A stretch of 51,012 nt of DNA from NCBI RefSeq assembly GCF_000192225.1, contig NZ_GL872413.1:407206-458217 (forward strand), given 5' to 3'. Positions within the stretch are counted from its first letter, which is position 1. The number at the start of each line of letters is the position of its first letter. The notes under the pieces are model-generated. The model worked only from the letters and a program-made list of their open reading frames with translations. It made no database searches and was not told the origin of the DNA. This document shows, piece by piece, positions 17,959 to 27,216 of the stretch. Source of the stretch: Capnocytophaga sp. oral taxon 338 str. F0234. Its GTDB lineage: Bacteria; Bacteroidota; Bacteroidia; Flavobacteriales; Flavobacteriaceae. Made by a program: the position numbers and the translations under genes.

Positions 17959-19929
17959 CTATTCTCTTTTAAGTACCATCCCTATACGAGGGGGGAGATA
18001 GAGAGAAATCAGGTTCTTATTTGCTATATATTGGGTAAAATGTTCAGTTCGTTCGTCTATGAGTCCTAACCCACCAAAGGTAGAATGATCACTACAGAGT
18101 ACATAAGTATATTTCCCTGCACTTACTTCGAAGTGGTAATTAGCAAAGGTAGTATTAGGATTAAAGCTAAAGACAAATAGATAACCTGCTCGCTCAAAAG
18201 CCAATAACTGCCTTTCTATATCCTGTACCAATACATGAGGTTTGCTCTGCAAAAGATGACTTTCTTTGGCAAAGTGAATCATGGCACGGTCAAAGACATT
18301 AAGGTATTTGAACTTTAAGTTGGGGTCATCCAAGAGGCTCCATTGCCTACGTGCATGGGCATAACTGCCTCCATTGCCTTCACGAGGGAAGTCAATCCAT
18401 TCAGGATGTCCCCACTCATTCCCCATAAAGTTAAGGTATCCTCCACCAGCGGTAGCCAGTGTTATAAGGCGTATCATCTTATGTAGTGCCATCGCACGGT
18501 CTATGATAAGGCTGTGGTCAAAGACACTCATTTGGGTATAAACTTCTTTATCCGTTAGGCGGAAAAAGATTGTTTTATCACCTACTAAAGCTTGATCATG
18601 ACTCTCAGCATAGCTAATAGTTAGTTCCTCAGCACGCTTGTTAGTCAGTTCATAATAGAGATTTCCTACATGCCATTGTTCATCGGGGATATCCTTGAGG
18701 AGCTTAATCCAATAGTCAGGGATTCCCATACTCATCTTATAGTCAAACCCCATGCCTCCTTCTTTTATAGGAGAAGCAAGACCTGGCATACCGCTCATTT
18801 CTTCAGCTATAGTAATTGCTTGCGGGTATACCTCATGGATAAGTTGGTTGGCAAGGGTTAGGTAGGTAATGGCATCTACATCTTCATTTCCATCATAGTA
18901 CATACTATACTCAGTAAAAGCCTTACCCAATCCATGGTCATAATAGAGCATGCTGGTGACTCCATCAAATCGGAAGCCATCAAAAAGGTACTCCTCCAAC
19001 CAATATTTACAATTGGAGAGGAGGAAGTTCATGACCTGCGGTTTACCATAGTCAAAACAGCGGGAATTCCATGCTGGATGATGTCCTCTTTCTCCATGGT
19101 GGAAATAGAGATAGTCAGTGCCATCAAACAAGCTTAAGCCCTCTGCCTCATTACTTACTGAATGAGAATGAACAATGTCCAAGATAACTCGGATTCCTAA
19201 ACCATGAGCCGTATCAATAAGTTCTTTCAGTTCTTCGGGAGTACCAAAGCGTGAACTCACGGCAAAGAAATTGGCTACCTGATAGCCAAAAGAACCATAA
19301 TAAGGATGCTCTTGTATAGCCATGAGTTGTAGGGTATTATAACCTAAATAAGCAATACGAGGCAGAACAAAAAGGCGAAACTCAGTAAAGGTACTTACTT
19401 TTTGTTGTTCGGTGGACATTCCTATATGGGCTTCATAGATAAGAGGGCGTTCCCCTCCGGTAGGTCGTGGATGTTTCCACTTATAAGGAGAGTCAGGATG
19501 CCATACTTGGGCGGTAAAGATTTTTGTATAAGGATCCTGTACAGCCCGTGAGGTGTGAGAGGGAATTCGCTCTCCACACCCTCCTTGCCACTCTATAAGC
19601 AATTTATAGAGCATACCATGGGATAGTGTAGTGGCAGGTAGGCGCAACTCCCAATTCTCATGAGTAAGCCTTTTGAAGGCATATTGTGGATGTTTTTGCC
19701 AATTATCTTCTTCAAAGAGTAGGTAGATAGCCGTAGCATTGGGTGCCCATTCTCTAAGGATCCACTCCTTACCAGTGAAATGCAAACCATAGTATAAGTG
19801 AGAGTTACAGCTATCAGCAAGACGAGTATGCTCTCCTTGCAAGAGGGTTAATTTTTGCAAGTAGTTCTCATGCCTCTTTAGCATGATCTCCTTATAAGGG
19901 AGCAGGAGTGTATCACTATCATACAACAT
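17959..19929 (-). CDS. glgB: 1,4-alpha-glucan branching enzyme, eukaryote-like GH13_8 type
   Basis: A 656-residue branching enzyme that cuts alpha-1,4 chains and rejoins them as alpha-1,6 branches. A CBM48-like beta-domain (about 45-130) precedes a GH13 barrel. Catalytic residues are Asp322 (LFDGFRFDGVTSM), Glu376 (ITIAEEMSG) and Asp445 (AESHDQALVGD). The spacing and the phrases IYEAHIGMSTEQQKVSTF, FGYQVANFFAVSSRFGTPEE and GGMGFDYKMSMGIPDYWI resemble eukaryotic GBE1/starch branching enzymes rather than the GlgB of E. coli (from memory). It heads the glycogen block with the debranching, GT4 and GH57 genes downstream. No clear TAnnTTTG promoter was found upstream. Confidence 0.93.
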   Translation of the reverse strand: MLYDSDTLLLPYKEIMLKRHENYLQKLTLLQGEHTRLADSCNSHLYYGLHFTGKEWILREWAPNATAIYLLFEEDNWQKHPQYAFKRLTHENWELRLPATTLSHGMLYKLLIEWQGGCGERIPSHTSRAVQDPYTKIFTAQVWHPDSPYKWKHPRPTGGERPLIYEAHIGMSTEQQKVSTFTEFRLFVLPRIAYLGYNTLQLMAIQEHPYYGSFGYQVANFFAVSSRFGTPEELKELIDTAHGLGIRVILDIVHSHSVSNEAEGLSLFDGTDYLYFHHGERGHHPAWNSRCFDYGKPQVMNFLLSNCKYWLEEYLFDGFRFDGVTSMLYYDHGLGKAFTEYSMYYDGNEDVDAITYLTLANQLIHEVYPQAITIAEEMSGMPGLASPIKEGGMGFDYKMSMGIPDYWIKLLKDIPDEQWHVGNLYYELTNKRAEELTISYAESHDQALVGDKTIFFRLTDKEVYTQMSVFDHSLIIDRAMALHKMIRLITLATAGGGYLNFMGNEWGHPEWIDFPREGNGGSYAHARRQWSLLDDPNLKFKYLNVFDRAMIHFAKESHLLQSKPHVLVQDIERQLLAFERAGYLFVFSFNPNTTFANYHFEVSAGKYTYVLCSDHSTFGGLGLIDERTEHFTQYIANKNLISLYLPPRIGMVLKRE

Positions 19930-20083
19930 AGCTCAAACCTTTTATGGTTTAGGTTGTAAAAATAGCAAAAAAACCTTAGATATTTTCATAAAGGAATGTT
20001 ATTTTTCTACTAAAAAATCATTTCCTTTAACAAGATATTCAAAATGTTTTTATAGAATAGAAAACTATTATGATTTCTAAAAA

Positions 20084-20653
20084 TCATTCAAAAATGGTCT
20101 TCCAATTATCGGCAAACATCTTAATAGAGAGGGCTAAGAGAATGACTCCTGCAATTTTATTGGCTATAATAATCCCTGTTTGTCCTAACCAATCATTAAT
20201 CTTACGGCAGTGCTTAATAACTACATAAGCGATGACTATATTGATGAGGATAGAGATAACAATATCAATGGAGGAGTAGGTAGAATGTAAGGAAAGTATC
20301 ATGGTTAGTACCCCAGGTCCTGCGAGCAAAGGAAAGGCAATAGGAACAATGGAAATGCTGTTGGCTTCTTCCATTTTATGGAAACTTACACCAAGAATCA
20401 TCTCCACTGCAATAATGAAAAGAATGAAAGCTCCTGCTACAGCAAATACTTTTAGAGGAATATCCAAGAAGCGAAGCATAGCCTCTCCTGCAAAGAGAAA
20501 AGTAATCATTAAACAGGCAGAAACAAAAGCGGCTTTCTCTGATTGTATTCTGCCAAATCGATTCATTAGACCAATAAAAATAGGTAATCCTCCAATGATA
20601 TCAATGATCCAAAAGAGTTTGAAGGAAATTTGTGCGATATGTTCTAAGTTCAT
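20084..20653 (-). CDS. MarC-family multi-pass membrane protein
   Basis: A 189-residue MarC (UPF0056) protein with about six hydrophobic segments. Family marks include FWIIDIIGGLPIFIGLM near the start and VPIAFPLLAGPGVLTMIL in the middle. MarC proteins were once thought to give multidrug resistance but their role is unknown. The longer reading frame begins at 20695, but a -7 element (minus-strand TATCTTTG at 20673-20680) lies between that codon and the ATG at 20653, so the start at 20653 (MNLEHIAQISFKLFW) is preferred. It is inserted between two glycogen genes without an obvious functional link. Confidence 0.9.
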   Translation of the reverse strand: MNLEHIAQISFKLFWIIDIIGGLPIFIGLMNRFGRIQSEKAAFVSACLMITFLFAGEAMLRFLDIPLKVFAVAGAFILFIIAVEMILGVSFHKMEEANSISIVPIAFPLLAGPGVLTMILSLHSTYSSIDIVISILINIVIAYVVIKHCRKINDWLGQTGIIIANKIAGVILLALSIKMFADNWKTIFE

Positions 20654-20672
20654 GAAAGGAAAAATTTCCTGA

Positions 20673-20680
20673 CAAAGATA
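20673..20680 (-). promoter_or_regulatory. -7 promoter element of the MarC gene; fixes its start
   Basis: The minus strand reads TATCTTTG, a full TAnnTTTG match, 19 nt upstream of the ATG at 20653 and downstream of the alternative in-frame start at 20695. Confidence 0.6.
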
Positions 20681-20709
20681 CGATTTTTTGTGCAAAAAAT
20701 GAACTCCTA

Positions 20710-22464
20710 TTATGAAACAGTCTCTATAGAGAAAATCAATGATTGCAAAGGTGCAATATCTATACGCATTTTCCCTTGTTCTTTATGGAAGAGTGTTTGT
20801 TCTTTGTGATATAGCTCTTCGGTGAGAGGGATATTTTTTTGGGATAGTTGCCATGATTGCAAGAGGATAGGAGGTATCTGAAGGTCAAAACCAAAGGTCT
20901 CTGTTCTGCTAAAATTCACTATGATAATCCATTTTCTACGTTCTTCTTCTCTTACAAAGCTATATACTTTATCATTATAGTAAGGCGTATGTATTCTGTT
21001 GTAATGATGGATATTCTTAAAAATTCCTTTTACAGGTAGGTGTAATAAACGTTTGTAGAAATCTCTTAAGATTTTTTCAGTAGGGGAGAGTGCTCCTCCA
21101 TCATATTTTTTATTATTTACCCATCGTTGGTGAGCAGGGACTCCTATATAGTCAAAGATAGAGGTACGAGAGGGGCTCCCAAAGCCAGCATGCTGCTCAG
21201 CACGTTCACCTACTTCCTGTCCAAAATATAGCATAACAGAGGCATCACTAAGGTAGGTGCTTACGGTCATGGCGGGTAATCCTCGAAAAGCATCGGAGGC
21301 AAAAGCATCGGAGGCGATACGTTGTTCATCATGGTTCTCTAAGAAGTGGAGCATCTGTGGGGCAATATCCTTTACAGCTTGCTCAGCTATATCTATACTG
21401 TCAGTTGTTTGTTCATAACAGATGATATTACGTAAAGTATCATATAAGCCTACCTTATCATAGAGGGCATCCATTTTCCCCATGAACAAATAATCATGAT
21501 AAAGATTTGGGTTGTATACCTCAGCAATAAGAAAGCTATCTGGTTTTTTGGTTTTAATAAAAGAATTCAGATAACTCCAGAACTCCACAGGAACCATTTC
21601 CGCCATATCATAGCGAAAACCATCTATGCCAAATCCGAGCCAGAACGCTACAATATCTTTAAATTTCAACCATGTATCTGGGACAATTTTACTACGCCAA
21701 AAAGCATAGTGTGTTCCATAGTCCCATTGGGCAAACTCTGAAGGAAGTGTATCAAAATCCTTTTTCCCTTCGGGAGTAATCCCATAATTGAGTTTCACGG
21801 TTTCGTACCAATCGGTAATCTCAGGCGCTGAACTGCGTGAATTCCCTGTCCATTTAGCGGGATATTCTACATAAGGAGTTTCGGAGAGTTCTCTTAAGGC
21901 AGGTTCTGTAGGAGTATAACCGAGAGAAAGGGTAGGTAGGCACAGTCTCTCTCCTATATTGTAATAGAAATTGTTATCTCTGGCGTATGTTACAGTGGTA
22001 TCATCATCTTCTCCAAAATTTTTTACTCCTTTTCTCTTTGAGAGCGTAAAGTACTGGCGAGCTATATGGTTAGGGACAATATCTATGATGACTTTCATCC
22101 CACAGTGGTGAATACGTTCCACTAAGGAGGCGAATTCCTCCAAGCGGTTAATAGGATTCTCTGCCAAGTCAGGATCTACATTGTAGAAATCCTTTATAGC
22201 ATACGGAGAGCCTGCCCTTCCTTTCACTAAGTAAGGAAAATCATTAGGAATGCCCAAATAGGTATAATCCCCTACTAAGGCATGGTGTAATACCCCAGTA
22301 AGCCAAATATGAGTAACCCCTAATTCCTTAATGCCTTGTAGCGCTTCATAGGTAAAGTCTGAGAATTTTCCAATGCCATTCTCTTGGCGGCTGCCATAAG
22401 GTATATTCTTGGTATTTGTATTGCCAAAGAGCCGTACAAGTACTTGATAAATAATTGTTTTCAT
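20710..22464 (-). CDS. Cytoplasmic GH13 alpha-amylase-family enzyme
   Basis: A 584-residue GH13 enzyme with no signal peptide, so it probably acts on intracellular maltodextrin or glycogen. The four conserved regions are IIDIVPNHIA (region I), GIDGFRYDMAEM with nucleophile Asp286 (II), FLIAEVYNP with acid/base Glu315 (III) and FLENHDEQRIAS with Asp379 (IV). A C-terminal beta-domain follows from about 490. The exact activity (alpha-amylase, neopullulanase-like or glucanotransferase) is not determinable here. The gene ends 56 nt before the MarC start, upstream of the glycogen block. A -7 element (TACCTTTG) lies on the minus strand at 22523-22530. Confidence 0.92.
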   Translation of the reverse strand: MKTIIYQVLVRLFGNTNTKNIPYGSRQENGIGKFSDFTYEALQGIKELGVTHIWLTGVLHHALVGDYTYLGIPNDFPYLVKGRAGSPYAIKDFYNVDPDLAENPINRLEEFASLVERIHHCGMKVIIDIVPNHIARQYFTLSKRKGVKNFGEDDDTTVTYARDNNFYYNIGERLCLPTLSLGYTPTEPALRELSETPYVEYPAKWTGNSRSSAPEITDWYETVKLNYGITPEGKKDFDTLPSEFAQWDYGTHYAFWRSKIVPDTWLKFKDIVAFWLGFGIDGFRYDMAEMVPVEFWSYLNSFIKTKKPDSFLIAEVYNPNLYHDYLFMGKMDALYDKVGLYDTLRNIICYEQTTDSIDIAEQAVKDIAPQMLHFLENHDEQRIASDAFASDAFRGLPAMTVSTYLSDASVMLYFGQEVGERAEQHAGFGSPSRTSIFDYIGVPAHQRWVNNKKYDGGALSPTEKILRDFYKRLLHLPVKGIFKNIHHYNRIHTPYYNDKVYSFVREEERRKWIIIVNFSRTETFGFDLQIPPILLQSWQLSQKNIPLTEELYHKEQTLFHKEQGKMRIDIAPLQSLIFSIETVS

Positions 22465-22522
22465 AAATATTCTATACGTATTAATTCTGTAACTTGTAGT
22501 TTTAACATCGTGAAATAAAATG

Positions 22523-22530
22523 CAAAGGTA
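22523..22530 (-). promoter_or_regulatory. -7 promoter element of the GH13 amylase gene
   Basis: The minus strand reads TACCTTTG (TAnnTTTG), 58 nt upstream of the ATG at 22464. No convincing -33 box. Confidence 0.45.
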
Positions 22531-22606
22531 ATAAAATAATAGGGGAAAGGTTATTGATTTATTTGGATAACCTTTTTTGAGTTACTTCAAACGCAGAAAT
22601 ACTTTT

Positions 22607-24214
22607 TTAGTTAAAGATCAGTACCTTTATCAGGTAAGCTACCAATGCAGCAATTACCCCATAGAGGAGCATAGGGATAACCGTCTTTTTCAGAATAGTA
22701 CCCTCTGCATTATCTACCCCTAATACAGAACATCCTGCAATAATATTATTAATGCATACCATATTTCCCATAGCTCCTCCTACGGATTGAAGCGCTAAGA
22801 TAAGGGATATAGGAAGTCCAGCTGAGGAGGCTACAGAATACTGTACAGCTCCGAAGGTTACATTGGAAATTGTATTGGAACCTGAAAAGAAGGAGCCTAT
22901 AGCCCCCAAGAAAGAAGCAAAGGAAAGCCAATGGTGTTGGGTAGCATCGGAGAGTCCTGTACCAATGGTTTGTGTCATGGAATAATTCCCTCCTATCATC
23001 ATGAGCTTGACCATAATCATTGCGCCCACTAAGGCTAAGAAGGGCTTTTGGATCTGTACAAAACTACTGGTGAATATATTTTGAGCCCTCCCCCATGAAA
23101 GGGTAAATATAGGGATAGAGAGGAGTACGGTAACCACAAAAGGAATAAGCGCAGGAGTGTAGAGCAGGTTATAACTATCGGAAATGCCTGTATTGAAAAT
23201 ATTTCCAACAGAAAAGATTAAGCCCTTACTTACCTGAAAATCCCCTAATTCTCCTAATGAAAAACGAAGCCATTCAGTATTGTCATTGAACAAGGCTCTA
23301 AGAGGAAGCTGTTTTATACGAGTAAGCACTAAAATGATAATAAGTAGAAGGGTAGGGGAAAGTGCTTTGATGAGTGTGCCCATAGCGAGGGGCTCTCTTG
23401 GCTTATCAGAGGTGCCCTTTTGGGATAAACCAATTCCCTTGGTTGCTGCACGGACAGAGACTAATAGACCAATGGCACCCCCCACAAGAGCAGGAAACTC
23501 ATAATTAAACTGAGCAATAATAAGATAAGGGATGGTACAAGAGAGTATGCTAATGAAAATAAAAAGAATATTCTCCTTTATCTCTTTCCAACTTACTACA
23601 AATCGCAAGGCGAGTATAGGAATGATAAGACCTGCTACAAAGTGTATTAGTGCTGAGATCTGCCCTATCTGAGTTACTTGTCCTGGGCTAATGGTACCAC
23701 TGTCCAGTAATGTTTTGAAGCCATACCAAGTAGGAGTCCCTACTGCCCCAAAGGATACAGGAACGGAATTCATTACCAAGGCTAATATGACCACTTGCAT
23801 GGGCTTAAACCCTAAACCTGCCAAAATAGGGACAGCAATGGCAACAGGGGTGCCGAATCCGCTGGCTCCCTCCAACATAAAGGTAAATGCCCAACCTATA
23901 ATCATTAGCTGAGCTACAGGATTAGGACTGATATTCCCTAACCAGTGGCGCAGAGTGTTCATTGCTCCGGAGGATTCCATCATACGATTGAAAAGTATCG
24001 CTCCAAAAATAACAGAAATGGGAGTAAAAACTGAAATAATGGCGGATACGATATTGGCATTCAGTATGATAAATTCATTTTTGAAGTAGAAAAGCTGTAA
24101 TAGATATACAATTCCTGCTATTAAAGGAAGTGCTACGTATGAAGGGAAAGCATCACGCTTGACCATCAGATAGATAAGCAATACAATAGGAAAAATACTT
24201 AAAAAGAGATCCAT
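22607..24214 (-). CDS. lctP: L-lactate permease (LctP family)
   Basis: A 535-residue integral membrane transporter with a dozen or more hydrophobic segments, close to the usual LctP/LldP length. Family stretches include GWAFTFMLEGASGFGTPVAI, LNSVPVSFGAVGTPTWYG-like sequence (here MNSVPVSFGAVGTPTWYGF) and FLGAIGSFFSGSNTISNVTF near the C-terminus. It would import or export lactate by proton symport across the cytoplasmic membrane. No lactate dehydrogenase gene is adjacent. A -7 element (TATATTTG on the minus strand, 24279-24286) lies 65 nt upstream. Confidence 0.94.
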   Translation of the reverse strand: MDLFLSIFPIVLLIYLMVKRDAFPSYVALPLIAGIVYLLQLFYFKNEFIILNANIVSAIISVFTPISVIFGAILFNRMMESSGAMNTLRHWLGNISPNPVAQLMIIGWAFTFMLEGASGFGTPVAIAVPILAGLGFKPMQVVILALVMNSVPVSFGAVGTPTWYGFKTLLDSGTISPGQVTQIGQISALIHFVAGLIIPILALRFVVSWKEIKENILFIFISILSCTIPYLIIAQFNYEFPALVGGAIGLLVSVRAATKGIGLSQKGTSDKPREPLAMGTLIKALSPTLLLIIILVLTRIKQLPLRALFNDNTEWLRFSLGELGDFQVSKGLIFSVGNIFNTGISDSYNLLYTPALIPFVVTVLLSIPIFTLSWGRAQNIFTSSFVQIQKPFLALVGAMIMVKLMMIGGNYSMTQTIGTGLSDATQHHWLSFASFLGAIGSFFSGSNTISNVTFGAVQYSVASSAGLPISLILALQSVGGAMGNMVCINNIIAGCSVLGVDNAEGTILKKTVIPMLLYGVIAALVAYLIKVLIFN

Positions 24215-24647
24215 GATTATGTTAGGATATTAATATGCCCTACTCTGCCAGCTTTTCGGGAACCGCTTTAATTCTTCGCAAATATATGACTTTTTATATA
24301 TCTAAGGTGTGTTTTCCTGAAGAATTATTTTCTTTTAAGAAAAGTATCTATAAGAGAAGGGGTATAGTAGTTCAATGGGATCATATTAAAAAATGGTCAT
24401 GTCGCTAAAATGTTCTATAAGGAATCCTTTAATCCATAAATTCACGGATTTTGCTTCCACATTAACTTAGGTTTATTGCAAAATTGCAGAGAAAATTCCT
24501 TTGATAATATTTGAATAGGTTTAAAGCACTAATAATCAATAAGTTTTATAAAATGAGCATCTGTAATAGTTTAATAAAACATTAACGTATATCTTTGTAC
24601 AGATTATTTACTTTTGCGCCCGAATTAGAAATTAAACATTTGATTTT
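24215..24647. other. 433-nt intergenic region with divergent promoters
   Basis: This gap separates the leftward lactate permease from the rightward lipoprotein. It holds a minus-strand -7 element TATATTTG at 24279-24286 (permease) and a plus-strand -7 element TATCTTTG at 24590-24597 (lipoprotein). The roughly 300 nt between them are AT-rich; I found no ORF, tRNA or convincing hairpin there. Its size leaves room for regulator sites, but no operator is recognisable. Confidence 0.5.
24590..24597 (+). promoter_or_regulatory. -7 promoter element of the coiled-coil lipoprotein gene
   Basis: TATCTTTG matches TAnnTTTG, 50 nt upstream of the ATG at 24648. No clear -33 element. Confidence 0.55.
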
Positions 24648-25070
24648 ATGAAAAAAGTATTATTATTGAGTATAAGTGTCCTCCTTTTAGGAGCTTGTGG
24701 AGGTGGAAAATCTCCTGAAATGAAACGTTTAGAGAATGAACAAAAAGCATTGTCTTTAAATACGGAACTCAACAGCCTACAGATGGAACTTGCCAAAGAG
24801 CAAGCTAATAATGAGCTACTCAAACAGCAAGCAGCTGAGATTAATGATAAGGCTAACAATCGTGCATCTGCTTTCTCCAGTGCAGGTTCTGCTTCTGCTT
24901 CCGCTTCAGAGGCTAAAAGAGCACAGCGTGAAATGCGTAAAGCAGAAAAAACCAATAAGGAATTGGCAAGTAGTGATAAGAAGATTCAAAAACTTCAAAA
25001 AGAAATTAGTAAAGTACAAGAAAAAATTGCTAAAACTGGTGTAAAGGTGGAATTTTCAAGTGAAAAGTAA
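24648..25070 (+). CDS. Small coiled-coil lipoprotein, unknown function
   Basis: A 140-residue lipoprotein. The signal peptide ends in the lipobox LLGAC (Cys17), followed by GGGKSPEM; an acidic or Gly-rich stretch just after the Cys is common for surface export in Bacteroidota, but the evidence here is weak. Residues about 23-70 and 90-135 are heptad-like helices rich in Glu, Lys, Gln and Leu, separated by an Ala/Ser-rich hinge (SSAGSASASASEAKRAQ). It resembles a periplasmic helical hairpin such as Lpp- or YgdI-like anchors in shape only. It is monocistronic, with a promoter at 24590-24597 and a bidirectional terminator at 25098-25135. Confidence 0.85.
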   Translation: MKKVLLLSISVLLLGACGGGKSPEMKRLENEQKALSLNTELNSLQMELAKEQANNELLKQQAAEINDKANNRASAFSSAGSASASASEAKRAQREMRKAEKTNKELASSDKKIQKLQKEISKVQEKIAKTGVKVEFSSEK

Positions 25071-25097
25071 GGATATAAGAATGAAAAAGAAAAAGTG

Positions 25098-25135
25098 AAT
25101 AGTGGGAAGTGATAAATTTATCACTTCCCACTATT
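25098..25135. terminator. Perfect 38-nt palindromic bidirectional terminator
   Basis: Two 19-nt arms (25098-25116 and 25117-25135) are exactly complementary. A T-run (TTTTTA) follows on the plus strand and a T-rich tract (complement of AAAAAGAAAAAG) on the minus strand. It lies between the convergent lipoprotein stop (25070) and uup stop (25138). Confidence 0.85.
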
Positions 25136-25137
25136 TT

Positions 25138-27000
25138 TTATTCTTCACTTTTTATAGAAAGTTCTAACCAACGATCTGTCTTCTCTTCTATGAGTTTCAG
25201 CACCTTACTTAAAGCTTGAGATTTCTCTTGAAGTTCTTCCTGAGTAAGTTCTTCCTGAGCAAAAATATTCTCCAGTGCTTTCTTCTGAGCTTCAAGTTGA
25301 GAAATTTCTTTTTCCAAGCGAGAGAATTCTCGTTGTTCACTCTGTGAAAGAGGGTTATTAGCTCCTCTCCATGAGTTCTTTGTAAGTTCCTTTTCCTCAG
25401 TTTTATTACTTTCCTTAGGAGAGGATTGCTCATAGACAAAATAATCGGAGTAATTGCCAGGGAAGTCCTGTACCTCACCCTCTCCTTTGAAAACAAAGAG
25501 GTGATCCACAATCTTATCCATGAAGTAGCGGTCATGGGAAACAATGACAAGGCATCCTTCATAATCCAACAGGAATTCCTCCAATACATTCAAAGTTACA
25601 ATATCCAGATCATTGGTAGGCTCATCCAGAATCAGGAAATTAGGATTTTGAATCAGTACAGTACAGAGATATAGGCGCTTACGTTCTCCTCCACTGAGTT
25701 TTTCCACGTAGTCATATTGTTTCTTGCGATCAAAGAGAAATCGTTCCAAGAGCTGTGCTGCCGAAAGTGTACGTCCTTTGAGCAAAGGAATATATTCACC
25801 ATATTTCTTAATCACATCTATGACTTTCTCTTGTGGATTTATCTCAATCCCTTGTTGGGTATAGTAGCCAAATTGCACAGTTTCTCCAATTATAATTTTT
25901 CCAGCATCGGGCTTAGTTCTTCCAGTTAAGAGGTTCAGGAAGGTACTTTTTCCTGTGCCATTCTTTCCAATGATACCTACCCGTTCTCCTCGCTTGAAGA
26001 CGTAAGAGAAGCGGTTCAAAATAGCTTTCTCTGGGAATTTCTTCACAACATTATGCAGTTCAATAATCTTGCTACCCAAGCGTTGCATGGCTATCTCAAG
26101 CTCTACTACATGTTCGCGCCGGCGTTTTTGGGCTTGTTCTTTAATGAGGGCAAAATCATCAATCCGGGATTTGCTCTTGGTGGTACGCGCTTTGGGTTGT
26201 CGGCGTATCCAGTTCAATTCACGGATATATAGGTTCTTTGCCTTTTCCTGAGAGGCTTGCTCTTGTTGTAGGCGCTGTTGTTTTTTCTCTAGAAAATAGC
26301 TGTAATTTCCCTTGTAACTGTAGAGGGTACCTCCGTCAAGTTCTAGAATTTCATTGCATACACGTTCCAGAAAATAGCGGTCGTGAGTAACCATAAAAAG
26401 AGTCATCTTTTCCTTAGCAAAGAAGCTCTCCAACCACTCAATCATCTCAAGATCAAGATGATTGGTAGGCTCATCTAAGAAGATAAGATCGGGCTTGCTG
26501 ATCAGGACATTGGCAAGAGCAAGCCTTTTACGTTGTCCTCCTGAAAGATGCTTAATAGGTAGGTGTAGGTCAGTGAGTTTCAGCTGGAAAAGGATTTGCT
26601 TGTATTGGGTTTCGAAATCCCAAGCCTCATGGCGCTCCATTGCCTCAAAGGCTCTTTGATATTGTGTTTCGTTCTCAGGATGTTCTAAGGCATGCTCATA
26701 TTGCTGAATAACTTTTAAGATAGGATTCTCTCCCCTAAAGATAAAATCCTCAATAGTAAGTTCTTGGGGTAACTCAGGCTCTTGTGAAAGAAAGCCTATT
26801 TGTAAGCCATTACGAGTGATTACCTGTCCCGTGTCGGGCGTATCTTGCCCAGTAAGGATATGTAACAGAGAACTCTTCCCAGCGCCATTTTTGGCAATAA
26901 GGGCTATTTTTTGGTCTTTGTTAATGCCAAAGGACACATTTTGGAAGAGAATACGTTCTCCAAATGCCTTAGATATGTTTTCTACAGATAAAAGATTCAT
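25138..27000 (-). CDS. uup: ABC-F ATPase Uup
   Basis: A 620-residue soluble ABC-F protein with two nucleotide-binding domains and no membrane segments. Domain 1 has Walker A AKNGAGKSS, signature LSGGQRKRLALAN and Walker B LIFLDEPTNHLD; domain 2 has GKNGTGKST, LSGGERKRLYLC and FLILDEPTNDLD. The phrase EGEVQDFPGNYSDYF and the C-terminal coiled coil (about 545-615) are typical of Uup rather than EttA or YheS. Uup binds branched DNA and ribosomes and affects transposon excision and ribosome function. It follows recN after 216 nt on the same strand. Confidence 0.93.
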   Translation of the reverse strand: MNLLSVENISKAFGERILFQNVSFGINKDQKIALIAKNGAGKSSLLHILTGQDTPDTGQVITRNGLQIGFLSQEPELPQELTIEDFIFRGENPILKVIQQYEHALEHPENETQYQRAFEAMERHEAWDFETQYKQILFQLKLTDLHLPIKHLSGGQRKRLALANVLISKPDLIFLDEPTNHLDLEMIEWLESFFAKEKMTLFMVTHDRYFLERVCNEILELDGGTLYSYKGNYSYFLEKKQQRLQQEQASQEKAKNLYIRELNWIRRQPKARTTKSKSRIDDFALIKEQAQKRRREHVVELEIAMQRLGSKIIELHNVVKKFPEKAILNRFSYVFKRGERVGIIGKNGTGKSTFLNLLTGRTKPDAGKIIIGETVQFGYYTQQGIEINPQEKVIDVIKKYGEYIPLLKGRTLSAAQLLERFLFDRKKQYDYVEKLSGGERKRLYLCTVLIQNPNFLILDEPTNDLDIVTLNVLEEFLLDYEGCLVIVSHDRYFMDKIVDHLFVFKGEGEVQDFPGNYSDYFVYEQSSPKESNKTEEKELTKNSWRGANNPLSQSEQREFSRLEKEISQLEAQKKALENIFAQEELTQEELQEKSQALSKVLKLIEEKTDRWLELSIKSEE

Positions 27001-27216
27001 TGATTTAAGTAAAAGGTAAAGAGTAATAGTGAAAAGTTAATATGAGTTTGAGATAAGTAGGTGATTTGTTCCTTCTGCATCAGTTCCACAGATTTCATTC
27101 GCTAGTGCGAGGTATATATTCGCTTACAAGTATTCGGCAACTTTAGCTTGTGCCTATTAAGAGGGCTTGTAGTTCCTTGTAGAGAACTATAGGCTCCCTG
27201 ATGATAAGGGTATTTT

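Noticed and set aside
24287-24589. Possible riboswitch or small RNA in the gap between lactate permease and the lipoprotein gene.
   Set aside because: No stable nested pairing, no internal promoter with terminator and no known motif found by eye.
27001-27216. Imperfect hairpin with GTAGTTC / GAACTAT arms between recN and uup.
   Set aside because: Arms are short and mismatched, without a T-run; not enough to call a terminator or RNA.
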